Assembly (NCBI RefSeq): GCF_900089945.1
Contig: NZ_FLQY01000347.1
Span: 1-40,596 of the forward strand
Source of the DNA: Candidatus Propionivibrio aalborgensis
GTDB taxonomy: Bacteria; Pseudomonadota; Gammaproteobacteria; Burkholderiales; Rhodocyclaceae
Direction of reading: 5' to 3'
Length of the DNA: 40,596 bases
In this document: piece after piece, positions 18,929 through 27,421 of the stretch
How the letters are laid out: each line of letters opens with the position of its first letter
Numbering within the stretch: the stretch's first letter is position 1
The notes under the pieces: generated by a model
The model's database searches: none
Told to the model about the DNA's origin: nothing
The model's input: only the letters and a program-made list of their open reading frames with translations
Position numbers and translations under genes: made by a program

Positions 18929-20200
18929 ATGCGAGGAAATTTTCGCACGAAGGTATTCATATTGATGTTGGCGCTGGGGATTGCAACCCCAATCCTGTCG
19001 CAGGAAGTTGCCATTGGCAGAACCGTCGACAGCCTGCTCGACTATGCCAGAAGCACTAATCCGGACTATGCATCGATGCGCTACGAAGCCGATGCGGCCA
19101 TCGAGCGGGTCGTGCCCGCCGGCGCACTACCTGACCCAAGATTCAGAATGGAACTCCAGGACATCACCAAGTTTGGTGAGCAAAATGCCACCTTGAACCC
19201 GAGCCGGGTCGGCAGCACCAAATACACGGTGCTACAGGAAATACCGTGGTATGGAAAACGTGATCTGAAACGCGAGATTGCCGAACTGGAGGCCGAAGGG
19301 GCGCAAGGACGTGTGCGTGGAACCTGGACCGAAATTACCGCCAAGCTCAAGATAGCACATGCCCAACTGTATATTTTGCATCGCAACGAACAACTGACGC
19401 GCGAGATTCTCGACCTTATGGTGAGACTGGAAAAGATTGCCCAGATTCGATACGCCGGCGGGCTGGCGATGCAGCAGGACGCGATCCGTGCCCAGGTCGA
19501 GCAAACCGGCATGCGTAACGACCTGATCATGCTGGAGAATGAAGGCAACATGCTGCGGGCGCGCATCAATGCGCTGTTGGCCCGGCCATCCAGCGCACGT
19601 CTTGCCAATCCCGAGGTGTTACGCCCGATCCCAGCGCCAGCGAAGCTCGACTATGCGACGCTGGAAGACCGCGTACGTGGTCGCAATCCGCAACTTTTTA
19701 CTGAAGAGGCGCGCATCAAGGCCGCTGAAAAGTCCCGCGAATTGACCTACAAGAACCGTTACCCGGATTTTGCGCTGGCCATTTCCCCGATCCAGTACCA
19801 GAACGCCGTCAAGGAGTGGGAAGTGATGGTCGAATTCAACATCCCGCTCCAGCAAACCTCGCGCCGCGCCATGGAACGTGAATCCGAATCGATGCTTTCG
19901 GCCGCCCGGTCGCGCAAGGAAGCTACATCGAACCAGATACTTGGCGAGCTTGCCGAAAATCTTTCCGGTATCGAAGCAGCGCGGCGTACCGAGAGTCTGA
20001 CGACGAACAGTCTACTGCCCCAAGCCGAATTGACCTTCAACTCCGCCCTGGCCTCCTACGAGAATGGGAAAGTGGATTTCGCCACCCTGCTCGAAGCACA
20101 ACAACAAATTCGCAAAGCACGCCAAATCCAGATCAAGGCACAGGCAGAAGCGCAGATTCGTCTTGCAGAAATCGAAAAACTATTAGGAGAAGATTTATGA
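18929..20200 (+). CDS. cusC: CusC-like outer-membrane efflux factor
   Basis: The 423-residue TolC-superfamily protein has a signal peptide and the long-helix/strand pattern of outer-membrane factors, with segments such as TKYTVLQEIPWYGKRDLKRE and a C-terminal repeat around ASYENGKVDFATLLEAQQQI. It has no obvious lipobox, unlike E. coli CusC. A GGGAGG ribosome-binding site lies 5 bases before the start. The cusB start overlaps its stop (ATGA). It should form the outer-membrane duct of the Cu(I)/Ag(I) exporter. It is more distant from the two other TolC-type proteins here than they are from each other. Confidence 0.9.
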   Translation: MRGNFRTKVFILMLALGIATPILSQEVAIGRTVDSLLDYARSTNPDYASMRYEADAAIERVVPAGALPDPRFRMELQDITKFGEQNATLNPSRVGSTKYTVLQEIPWYGKRDLKREIAELEAEGAQGRVRGTWTEITAKLKIAHAQLYILHRNEQLTREILDLMVRLEKIAQIRYAGGLAMQQDAIRAQVEQTGMRNDLIMLENEGNMLRARINALLARPSSARLANPEVLRPIPAPAKLDYATLEDRVRGRNPQLFTEEARIKAAEKSRELTYKNRYPDFALAISPIQYQNAVKEWEVMVEFNIPLQQTSRRAMERESESMLSAARSRKEATSNQILGELAENLSGIEAARRTESLTTNSLLPQAELTFNSALASYENGKVDFATLLEAQQQIRKARQIQIKAQAEAQIRLAEIEKLLGEDL

Positions 20201-21846
20201 AACTGGGGGCGGGATTGACGCTTGGCGTTATCGTTACTCTGATCGCTGGCGGTGGTGGGTACTGGCTGGGTAACAAGGGAACAACATTGCCTGGCGCAGG
20301 GAGTACGGCGGTTACAGCGGATACCCTCAAGACGACAGGCGAGAGCGTTAAAAAGGAGCGAAAACTTCTTTTTTACCGCAATCCGATGGGCCTGCCCGAC
20401 ACCTCGCCGACACCTAAAAAAGACCCGATGGGCATGGACTACATCGCCGTTTTCGAGGGTGAGGATGATGATGGAAACAGCGGAGAACCGGCATCGGCCA
20501 ATCAGATCAGGATCAGTACGGAAAAAATTCAGAAACTCGGTGTGCGCAGTGAAGCCGCCGAGCTTCGCAACCTCGATAAAACGGTTCGCGCGGCAGGTCG
20601 AATCGAACCGGACGAGCGAAAAACCTACGCCATCTCGCCCAAATTCGAAGGTTACGTCGAACGTCTGCAGGTGAATGTCACCGGCCAGGCTGTTGGCAAG
20701 GGGCAAGCGCTGTTCGAAGTGTATAGCCCGGAGTTGGTCTCAGCGCAGCGCGAATACGCCATCGCCGCGCAGGGCGTCGATTCGCTCAAGGATGCGGGGG
20801 GTCAAGCCCAGGCCAGCATGAAGCAGCTCGCTGAATCGAGTCTGCTGCGATTAAAAAACTGGGACATTTCGGAAGCGCAGGTCAAGGCGCTGGCACAATC
20901 CGGCGAAGCGAAACGCACGCTAACCTTCCGCTCGCCGGTAACCGGCATCGTCACTGAGAAAAAAGCGCTGCAAGGCATGCGCTTCATGCCCGGCGAAGTC
21001 CTCTATCAGGTCGCCGACCTTTCATCGGTTTGGGTTGTCGCCGACGTCTTCGAGCAAGACATCGGTCTGGTCAAGCTGGGCGCCCAAGCCAAAGTCCGGA
21101 TCAATGCCTACCCGGACAAGCTCTTCGAAGGCAAAGTCAGCTATGTTTACCCCACCCTCAACGCGGCAACCCGTACCGTACCGGTGCGCGTTGAACTCGC
21201 CAACCCCGGTCTACTCTTGAAGCCCGCCATGTTTGCTCAAGTGGAATTGCCGGTGTCAGCCAAGGGTAACGTGGTCACCGTACCGATTTCCGCCATCATT
21301 GACAGCGGAACCCGTCAAATTGTCCTGATCCAACAGGGTGAAGGTCGTTTCGAACCGCGCGAAGTGAAACTCGGCGCGCGTAGCGATAGCAACGTTGAAA
21401 TTATCGAAGGGGTGAAAGAAGGCGAACGGGTAGTGGTCGCCGCCAACTTCCTGATCGACGCCGAGAGTAATCTCAAGGCGGCTGTTGGCGGTTTCGGCCA
21501 CTCCGCTCATGGTGCGGCGCCCAAGGCGGGGACGGAGTCAGAGAAAGCCACACCAGCGGCCAAGGGGTCGAGTCATCACGCCGAAGGAACGGTGGACAGC
21601 GTTGACACAAAAGCGGGCACAGTCAATCTCAACCACGGCCCGGTCGACAGCCTCAAATGGCCGGCCATGACCATGGAGTTCAAGGCCGCCAACGTGACCC
21701 TGCTACAAGCGTTTAAACCGGGTGCCAAGGTGGTTGTCGAGTTCGTCGAGCGCCAGCCGGGCGAATGGGTAATCACCAGCGTCAAGCCGATGGCGATGGG
21801 CGCGGCTGCGCCAGCCCCTGTGGCCAATCCGCACGCCGGCCACTGA
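20197..21846 (+). CDS. cusB: CusB/SilB membrane-fusion protein with fused C-terminal CusF domain
   Basis: The 549-residue adaptor has an N-terminal membrane anchor (about 5-25). A heavy-metal-binding domain follows at 57-86 (LLFYRNPMG, KKDPMGMDY), then lipoyl and hairpin regions at about 145-260 and beta-barrel and membrane-proximal domains to about 440. A complete CusF-like domain occupies about 460-530, joined by a His/Ala-rich linker. The fused domain keeps the CusF ligands His480, Met491, Met493 and the capping Trp488 (KWPAMTM). The same fusion is known in SilB of Cupriavidus metallidurans. The protein collects periplasmic Cu(I) or Ag(I) and activates CusA. Its start overlaps the cusC stop (ATGA), and cusA follows after 20 bases. 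Confidence 0.94.
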   Translation: MKLGAGLTLGVIVTLIAGGGGYWLGNKGTTLPGAGSTAVTADTLKTTGESVKKERKLLFYRNPMGLPDTSPTPKKDPMGMDYIAVFEGEDDDGNSGEPASANQIRISTEKIQKLGVRSEAAELRNLDKTVRAAGRIEPDERKTYAISPKFEGYVERLQVNVTGQAVGKGQALFEVYSPELVSAQREYAIAAQGVDSLKDAGGQAQASMKQLAESSLLRLKNWDISEAQVKALAQSGEAKRTLTFRSPVTGIVTEKKALQGMRFMPGEVLYQVADLSSVWVVADVFEQDIGLVKLGAQAKVRINAYPDKLFEGKVSYVYPTLNAATRTVPVRVELANPGLLLKPAMFAQVELPVSAKGNVVTVPISAIIDSGTRQIVLIQQGEGRFEPREVKLGARSDSNVEIIEGVKEGERVVVAANFLIDAESNLKAAVGGFGHSAHGAAPKAGTESEKATPAAKGSSHHAEGTVDSVDTKAGTVNLNHGPVDSLKWPAMTMEFKAANVTLLQAFKPGAKVVVEFVERQPGEWVITSVKPMAMGAAAPAPVANPHAGH

Positions 21847-21866
21847 AGAATAAAGGGAAATTGACC

Positions 21867-24800
21867 ATGCTGGCCAAAATCATCGACTGGTCGGGCAAAA
21901 ACCGTTTCATGGTTCTGCTTGCCACCCTGTTCATCATTATCTGGGGGGTCTTCGCCGTCCTCAGAACACCGATTGACGCGCTGCCCGACCTCTCGGATGT
22001 TCAGGTCATCGTCTATACCGAGTATCCCGGCCAGGCGCCGCAGGTGGTCGAGGATCAAGTGACTTATCCCTTGACCACGGCCATGCTTTCGGTACCCAAA
22101 TCGAAGGTGGTGCGCGGCTTCTCATTCTTCGGCGCGTCCTTCGTGTACATCATCTTCGAGGACGGTACCGACATTTACTGGGCGCGCTCGCGCGTGCTCG
22201 AATACCTGAATTTTGCCTCCAGCCGCATGCCAAAGGGCGTCACGCCCTCGCTCGGACCGGACGCCACCGGCGTCGGCTGGGTCTACCAGTACGCGCTGCT
22301 CGCCAAGGACAAGACGCTGGCTGAACTGCGCACCATCCAGGACTGGTACGTCCGCTATCAGCTGACCAAAGCGCACGGCGTCGCCGAAGTCGCATCGGTC
22401 GGTGGCTTCGTGCAGACCTACCAGGTCACCGTTGACCCGGTGAAGCTGCGTTCCTACGGAATTCCACTGATGAAGGTGGCGCAGGTGATCCGCGACTCGA
22501 ACCGCGATGTCGGCGGGCGCGTCGTCGAGATGGCCGAAACCGAGTACATGGTGCGCGGAAAGGGCTACCTGCGCGGCGGAAGCGATCTCGAAATGCTGGT
22601 CGTCAAAAGCGAACGGGGGACGCCGGTGCTGATCCGCGACATCGCGCGCGTCGAGCTGGTGCCCGACGAGCGGCGCGGCTTGACCGAGTTAAACGGCGAA
22701 GGCGAGGTGGTGTCGGGAATCGCCATGGCGCGCTACGGCGCCAACGCGCTGGAAGTCATCCATAATCTGAAGGCCAAAATCGACGAAATCGGACCCGGCT
22801 TGCCCGAGGGCGTCACGGTGCATACGGTGTACGACCGTTCCGAGCTGATTCACCGCGCTATCGATACACTGAAGCGCACCTTGCTGGAAGAAGCGGTCAT
22901 TGTCGCGCTGGTTTGTATCGCTTTCCTGATGCACGTGCGCAGCGCTCTGGTCGCCATCCTGATGCTACCGGTCGGTGTGCTCATCGCTTTCATCGCCATG
23001 CGCTCGCTGGGCATGAACTCCAATCTGATGAGCCTGGGCGGCATCGCCATCGCCATCGGTGCCATGGTCGACGCCGCCATCGTGATGATCGAGAACGCCC
23101 ACAAACACCTGGAGCGTCTGCCCGAGGAGCACACCAAAGCCGAGCGTGCCGACGCCATGCTCGCCGCCTGCAAGGAAGTCGGCCCGGCGCTGTTCTTCTC
23201 GCTGCTCATCATCACTGTTTCCTTCCTCCCGGTGTTCGCCCTGGAAGGCCAGGAGGGGCGGCTGTTCTCGCCGCTGGCCTTCACCAAGACCTTCTCGATG
23301 GCCGGCGCGGCGCTGCTTTCGGTGACGCTGGTGCCGGTCCTGATGATGTTGTTTATCCGCGGCAAGGTCATGCCGGAAGCGCAGAACCCGGTGAATCGTT
23401 TTCTGATCTGGGCCTATCGGCCGATCATCGCCGGCGTCATGCGCTGGAAGAAGCTGACCATCGTGCTCGCCGTTCTGGCGTTGGGTGTCTCGGTCTACCC
23501 GGCTTCGCAACTCGGCTCCGAGTTCATGCCGACGCTCAACGAAGGCACACTGCTCTACATGCCGGCTTCACTGCCCGGTATGTCGATCACCAAGGCGGCC
23601 GAACTGATGCAGACGCAGAACAAGATCATCAAGAGCTTCCCCGAAGTCAGCTCGGTCTACGGCAAGGCCGGCCGCGCCAATACGGCGACCGACCCGGCGC
23701 CGACCGAGATGTTCGAGACAGTGATCAACCTGAAGCCGGAATCCGAATGGCGCCCAGGCCTGACCACCGACAAGTTGATCGCCGAACTCGACAAGGCGCT
23801 GCAATTCCCCGGCGTCGCCAACTCCTGGACTATGCCGATCAAGGCTCGTATAGATATGCTGTCTACCGGCATTCGCACGCCAATCGGCATCAAGGTCTTC
23901 GGCAAGGATCTTGGCGAGATGGAAAAAGTGGCCAAGGAAATCGAGGCCGTAGTCAAGGCCGTGCCCGGCACGACCAGTGCCTTCGCGGAACGGATCACCG
24001 GCGGCTTTTACCTGAACATCGAGCCGGACCGCGAGCAGTTGGCCCGCTACGGCCTGGCGGTCGGCGACCTGCAGGACGTGATCGGTACGGCGCTGGGCGG
24101 TGAAATGGTGACGACAACCGTCGAGGGCCGCGAACGCTTCGGCGTCACCGTGCGCTACCCGCGCGAACTGCGTTCCGATCCGCAGCAGATCGCACGCGAG
24201 GTGCTGATCCCGACCATGGACGGGGCGATGATTCCGCTCGGGCAACTGGCCAAGGTGGTCGTCGCCAAGGGGGCTCCATCCATCCGTACCGAGAACGCGC
24301 TGCTCTCCGCCTATATCTTCATCGACATCCGCGACCGCGATATCGGCAGCTACGTCGCCGACGCCAAAAAGGCCGTCGCCGAACAGGTGAGCTTCCCGCC
24401 AGGCTACTACGCCACCTGGAGCGGCCAGTTCGAGTACATGGAGCGGGCCATCGAGAAAATGAAGATCGTCATCCCGGTAACGTTGCTCTCGATCTTCCTG
24501 CTGCTTTACCTCAATTTCAAGCGCATTACCGAAACCTTGATCGTCATGCTCTCGGTGCCCTTCGCGCTGGTCGGCGGCATCTGGCTGATGTGGTGGCTCG
24601 GTTACAACCTCTCGGTGGCGGTGGCGGTCGGCTTCATCGCGCTGGCCGGGGTCGCCGCCGAAACCGGCGTGATCATGCTGATCTACCTCGATCACGCGTG
24701 GGAAGCGATCAAGGCGAAATGCCGCGCTGAAGGACGCACACCGAACGTCGGCGATCTCTATGAAGCGGTGATGGAAGGTGCAGTCGAGCGCGTGCGGCCG

Positions 24801-25001
24801 AAGATGATGACCGTGGTGGCGATCATGGCCGGCCTGCTACCGATCATGTGGGGCACCGGTACCGGTTCGGAAGTCATGAGCCGCATCGCCGCGCCGATGG
24901 TCGGCGGCATGGTGTCATCGACTGTGCTCACCCTCGCGGTCATACCGGCCATCTATGCGCTGGTTAAGCAATGGCGGATTAAACGTGGCATGGAGAAATA
25001 A
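21867..25001 (+). CDS. cusA: CusA/SilA Cu(I)/Ag(I) RND efflux pump
   Basis: From the Met at 21867 the protein has 1044 residues, the normal CusA length; AAGGGAAA precedes this start. The open frame reaches 34 codons further up, but that part overlaps cusB in another frame and is not protein-like. TM4 carries AIGAMVDAAIVMIENAHKHLE (D402 as the relay Asp). The three methionines that bind Cu(I)/Ag(I) in E. coli CusA (M573, M623, M672) are conserved as Met565 (LYMPASLPG), Met615 (TEMFETV) and Met664 (IDMLSTG). That makes this the monovalent-metal pump of the island, unlike the two CzcA-like pumps. It ends the operon; no clear terminator follows. Confidence 0.96.
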   Translation: MLAKIIDWSGKNRFMVLLATLFIIIWGVFAVLRTPIDALPDLSDVQVIVYTEYPGQAPQVVEDQVTYPLTTAMLSVPKSKVVRGFSFFGASFVYIIFEDGTDIYWARSRVLEYLNFASSRMPKGVTPSLGPDATGVGWVYQYALLAKDKTLAELRTIQDWYVRYQLTKAHGVAEVASVGGFVQTYQVTVDPVKLRSYGIPLMKVAQVIRDSNRDVGGRVVEMAETEYMVRGKGYLRGGSDLEMLVVKSERGTPVLIRDIARVELVPDERRGLTELNGEGEVVSGIAMARYGANALEVIHNLKAKIDEIGPGLPEGVTVHTVYDRSELIHRAIDTLKRTLLEEAVIVALVCIAFLMHVRSALVAILMLPVGVLIAFIAMRSLGMNSNLMSLGGIAIAIGAMVDAAIVMIENAHKHLERLPEEHTKAERADAMLAACKEVGPALFFSLLIITVSFLPVFALEGQEGRLFSPLAFTKTFSMAGAALLSVTLVPVLMMLFIRGKVMPEAQNPVNRFLIWAYRPIIAGVMRWKKLTIVLAVLALGVSVYPASQLGSEFMPTLNEGTLLYMPASLPGMSITKAAELMQTQNKIIKSFPEVSSVYGKAGRANTATDPAPTEMFETVINLKPESEWRPGLTTDKLIAELDKALQFPGVANSWTMPIKARIDMLSTGIRTPIGIKVFGKDLGEMEKVAKEIEAVVKAVPGTTSAFAERITGGFYLNIEPDREQLARYGLAVGDLQDVIGTALGGEMVTTTVEGRERFGVTVRYPRELRSDPQQIAREVLIPTMDGAMIPLGQLAKVVVAKGAPSIRTENALLSAYIFIDIRDRDIGSYVADAKKAVAEQVSFPPGYYATWSGQFEYMERAIEKMKIVIPVTLLSIFLLLYLNFKRITETLIVMLSVPFALVGGIWLMWWLGYNLSVAVAVGFIALAGVAAETGVIMLIYLDHAWEAIKAKCRAEGRTPNVGDLYEAVMEGAVERVRPKMMTVVAIMAGLLPIMWGTGTGSEVMSRIAAPMVGGMVSSTVLTLAVIPAIYALVKQWRIKRGMEK

Positions 25002-25170
25002 CTGCGCCCAGAAAAAAATGTCATTGCCAGGAATATGTAATCTTGCAGAAGTAATGTTCACGGCAGCGTCAGAAGTCACGGTATTGCCGAGTGTCAGCAC
25101 CGTTGTTGGCTATTCTGGGGCCGGCTACAGTGACTAATCGGGTGATATTCACTACCGCTTACCGTTACCG

Positions 25171-25270
25171 TCAGATACGGAAAGGCGGTTTCCTCATCGC
25201 AAAAACACTCGCACCCGTCGATGTAAGGCTCAGTGTAAGGCTCAGTGCGGCAAGTAGTGCCAGTTATCAT
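25171..25270 (-). pseudogene. Decayed 5' fragment of a czcE gene
   Basis: On the minus strand the signal-peptide part of czcE is readable as LALLAALSLT, followed by a duplicated LSLT and a stop at 25171-25173. The ATG at 25270 is now out of frame with it, because the first codons (KTNFTQ in the intact copies) are lost. The upstream sequence (CTCCTTGTGAGGTTGG, TTACGCCGGACAGTTCTTGTCA and the box at 25372) matches the regions before the czcE genes at 34908 and 37641. It is a third, non-functional copy. Confidence 0.75.
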
Positions 25271-25371
25271 GGCAGACTCCTTGTGAGGTTGGATGGATTA
25301 CGCCGGACAGTTCTTGTCAAACGGTGGGGCCATATTAGGAGCCGGAACACCTTCAGAACGATGACTTGAAA

Positions 25372-25387
25372 ATTACGTTTCAGTCAG
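25372..25387 (-). promoter_or_regulatory. Regulator box of the czcE relic
   Basis: Read on the minus strand this is CTGACTGAAACGTAAT, one base different from the boxes before the two intact czcE genes. It now has no intact gene downstream. Confidence 0.55.
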
Positions 25388-25507
25388 AATTTTTAGCCAC
25401 CCAAACTGATAAGAGCAATTCACGCGGTCGGGCTCTCGGTTTGGTATCTGATCAAATCGCCGGAAAAAAGTTAATCCAATCCGGGAAATTTGGGAAGCTA
25501 TCCCTCG

Positions 25508-25798
25508 CTAGCGGATAAATCTTCGGGCCTGGTGTGCCGTAAAAGTTAATGCACATGTCTTTACGAAGCCTCCATCCCGCTGATCTGCACGACCTCCCGG
25601 TGCTATTCGACAGCGTGGATCAAACCATGACTCGAGAATCCTTTCACCGCCACCCATCGCCATAAAATATCGCTCAACCTCCGCATCCAGTACGTGATAA
25701 ATCCCGGATTCGGGGCAGGTTCGCCTCACCCAAGCGGTTGGCATTAACCCCGAAGTGTCAATTTTTGCTTTGACACACTGTGAATACATACCCGACAA
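25508..25798 (-). CDS. Doubtful open frame, no recognised family
   Basis: A 96-codon minus-strand frame contains VRRTCPESGIYHVLDAEVER and then RILESWFDPRC. I recognise no domain, signal peptide or membrane segment, and codon choice is not clearly biased. It begins 15 bases from a regulator box, but the promoter elements around that box point the other way, to the DUF2933 operon. It could be a small gene, a fragment of one, or chance. Confidence 0.25.
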   Translation of the reverse strand: MSGMYSQCVKAKIDTSGLMPTAWVRRTCPESGIYHVLDAEVERYFMAMGGGERILESWFDPRCRIAPGGRADQRDGGFVKTCALTFTAHQARRFIR

Positions 25799-25812
25799 AC
25801 GCTTTCGCGAAT

Positions 25813-25872
25813 GTGACGCGAATGTAATCTGTGGGTCATGTTGTTGACAGCAGTCTGCGGCTAGTGTGTTTA
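25813..25872 (+). promoter_or_regulatory. Promoter of the DUF2933-copA operon with regulator box
   Basis: The box GTGACGCGAATGTAAT (25813-25828) is followed after 7 bases by TCATGTTG, then TTGACA (25844-25849), a 17-base spacer and TGTTTA (25867-25872). The promoter at 30578-30637 has the same order and spacing and shares TCATG, TGT and GACAGCA. The first gene starts at 26015. Confidence 0.7.
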
Positions 25873-26014
25873 CATCAAATCCATTCGGATAACAACTATT
25901 CCCCCGATTTCAAGCATTGGTGCCCAGTGCTTCGAAGATGAATTGTGAGTGATCGAACAAATAGGTGCTCCGGAAATACGAGCAACTAGAGACCTACTGC
26001 CCTGAGGAGTTGAG

Positions 26015-26269
26015 ATGGAACACAAGCTTGAATCTGGCAACGGCACCACGAATTCCAAGGCCAATATTGCCTTGATCGTCTTCTTGCTGATCGGCGCTTT
26101 TTTCCTGATTACTGAACATTGGGCGCACCTCGCCGGGTGGTTACCCTACTTGCCGTATTTGCTCTTGCTGGCCTGTCCGTTGATGCATGTTTTCATGCAC
26201 GGTGTCCACGGCCATGGAAATCACGCGCCGAGTGAGACCTCGAATGAATCCACACCCGAGAAGAAATAA
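26015..26269 (+). CDS. DUF2933 small membrane protein
   Basis: The 84-residue protein has two hydrophobic segments (about 18-34 and 42-62), the second ending in LLLLACPLMHVFMH followed by a His-rich GVHGHGNH and a charged tail. CPLMHxFMHG is the hallmark I associate with DUF2933 proteins, which commonly lie beside copper ATPase and ICMT-type genes. The Cys, Met and His residues after the helix could bind copper. GAGGAG precedes the ATG. Its stop codon overlaps the next start (TAATG), so it is translationally coupled to the methyltransferase gene. Confidence 0.85.
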   Translation: MEHKLESGNGTTNSKANIALIVFLLIGAFFLITEHWAHLAGWLPYLPYLLLLACPLMHVFMHGVHGHGNHAPSETSNESTPEKK

Positions 26270-26919
26270 TGGATCACAACGCTGCTCCGGCCTACGGGCT
26301 TTGGTCGCTGGTCATCATCAATTCGCTGGTGTTCATCATCTTCGCCTTCAGCTTTACCAAACCCAGGACATCGCGTGACTGGCGTTCGTTCGGCGCCTTC
26401 TCGGCTTTTCTGGTGGCTCTATTTACCGAGATGTATGGCTTTCCACTAACGATTTACCTCTTTTCTGGCTGGCTTTCGCAACGATTTCCCGGCGTTGATT
26501 TTCTTTCACATGATGCCGGACACCTGCTGGAAGTCATGTTTGGCTTGAAGAGCAATCCCCATTTCGGCCCCTTTCACATTCTCAGCAATGTCCTGATCGG
26601 CCTCGGTTTCTGGCTGCTCGCTTCGGCATGGAAGGTTCTGTACGCGGCACAACGGACTCACCAACTGGCAGCAACTGGTGCCTATGCACGCGTGCGTCAC
26701 CCACAATACATCGGCTTCATCATGATCATGACGGGGTTCTTGTTCCAGTGGCCGACCCTGATCACACTCGTTATGTTTCCGGTTCTGGTCTTCATGTACG
26801 TGCGTCTTGCACGGCGCGAAGAACAGGACGCACGAGCAGAATTCGGCGAGGCCTACAGCCACTATGAGGCCAATACACCCGCGTTCTTTCCAAAGTTTGG
26901 TGTGAAGTCTCATGCCTAA
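26269..26919 (+). CDS. Isoprenylcysteine carboxyl methyltransferase (ICMT)-family membrane protein
   Basis: The 216-residue integral membrane protein has several hydrophobic helices and the C-terminal signature of ICMT/PEMT-type methyltransferases: GAYARVRHPQYIGFIMIM, a hydrophobic helix, then LARREEQDARAEFGEAYSHY, where the RHPxYxG and acidic EE motifs bind S-adenosylmethionine in the family. Bacterial members in metal operons include CzcN of Cupriavidus; their substrate is not established. It is coupled to the DUF2933 gene upstream and overlaps the next gene by 8 bases, so it belongs to the copper ATPase operon. A role in modifying lipid or protein under copper stress would be inference. 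Confidence 0.85.
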   Translation: MDHNAAPAYGLWSLVIINSLVFIIFAFSFTKPRTSRDWRSFGAFSAFLVALFTEMYGFPLTIYLFSGWLSQRFPGVDFLSHDAGHLLEVMFGLKSNPHFGPFHILSNVLIGLGFWLLASAWKVLYAAQRTHQLAATGAYARVRHPQYIGFIMIMTGFLFQWPTLITLVMFPVLVFMYVRLARREEQDARAEFGEAYSHYEANTPAFFPKFGVKSHA

Positions 26920-27421
26920 TTCGGCGATGTCTCGCTTTGTGGCACACGCTGGCTTATGGTCTGCGCTCGCCTTTGTTTTCAATCTGACGTGGGAAATCGC
27001 TCATGTCAGGCTCTATACGATCTGGGCAGCAGCGAATGGTATGGGTGTGGCGTGGGCGCTATTCCACTGCACCCTGGGCGATGTGGTGATTGCGCTCGTT
27101 ATGTTTGTACTGGCCGGCATGATGCTCGGGCGTGCGGATTGGCCGGTATCGCGTCCGTGGCCAGGCGGCGTCATCGTAGTGATCGGCGCGCTGGCTTTTA
27201 CCGCCTGGAGCGAATGGTACAACGTCTATCGCGCAGGCAATTGGGCCTATACGGCCAGTATGCCGATGATTTTCGGGATTGGATTATCGCCGCTCATGCA
27301 GTGGCTGATCCTGCCACCGGTGATAGTAGCCATGTACCGAAGACTGGGGACAATGCTGTTCGGTCAGCACAAGGTGCAAAGTACAAATCCAACACAAGAT
27401 TTTACGAGGAACCTGCCATGA
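26912..27421 (+). CDS. Unknown four-helix inner-membrane protein
   Basis: The 169-residue protein has about four transmembrane segments, in the regions [50 protein letters not shown] and [15 protein letters not shown], with a polar C-terminal tail. I do not recognise a named family. Its start overlaps the ICMT-type gene and its stop overlaps the copper ATPase start (ATGA), so four genes are tightly packed and probably coupled. A role linked to copper export or membrane repair is suggested only by this arrangement. His and Trp residues at the membrane interface ([14 protein letters not shown]) are notable. Confidence 0.75.
   Translation: MPNSAMSRFVAHAGLWSALAFVFNLTWEIAHVRLYTIWAAANGMGVAWALFHCTLGDVVIALVMFVLAGMMLGRADWPVSRPWPGGVIVVIGALAFTAWSEWYNVYRAGNWAYTASMPMIFGIGLSPLMQWLILPPVIVAMYRRLGTMLFGQHKVQSTNPTQDFTRNLP

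Larger units (their letters stand above)
25002..26014. other. Long intergenic region with a czcE relic and two regulator boxes
   Basis: Between cusA and the DUF2933 gene there is about 1 kb without a gene I can support well. It holds a decayed czcE copy with its old promoter region (25171-25450), a box at 25372-25387, a doubtful minus-strand frame (25508-25798) and the promoter of the next operon (25813-25872). Confidence 0.7.

Noticed and set aside
22913..24103. Plus-strand 396-codon frame inside cusA
   Set aside because: It is an alternative frame of cusA with an Arg/His-rich, non-protein-like product.
23568..24695. Long minus-strand open frame (375 codons) inside cusA
   Set aside because: It is antisense to well-conserved CusA sequence; its His/Asp/Gly-rich product has no domain and arises from GC-rich codon bias.
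26956..27417. Upstream extension of the copper ATPase frame
   Set aside because: It overlaps the four-helix membrane-protein gene in another frame. The ATG at 27418 overlaps the previous stop and gives a normal N-terminus.
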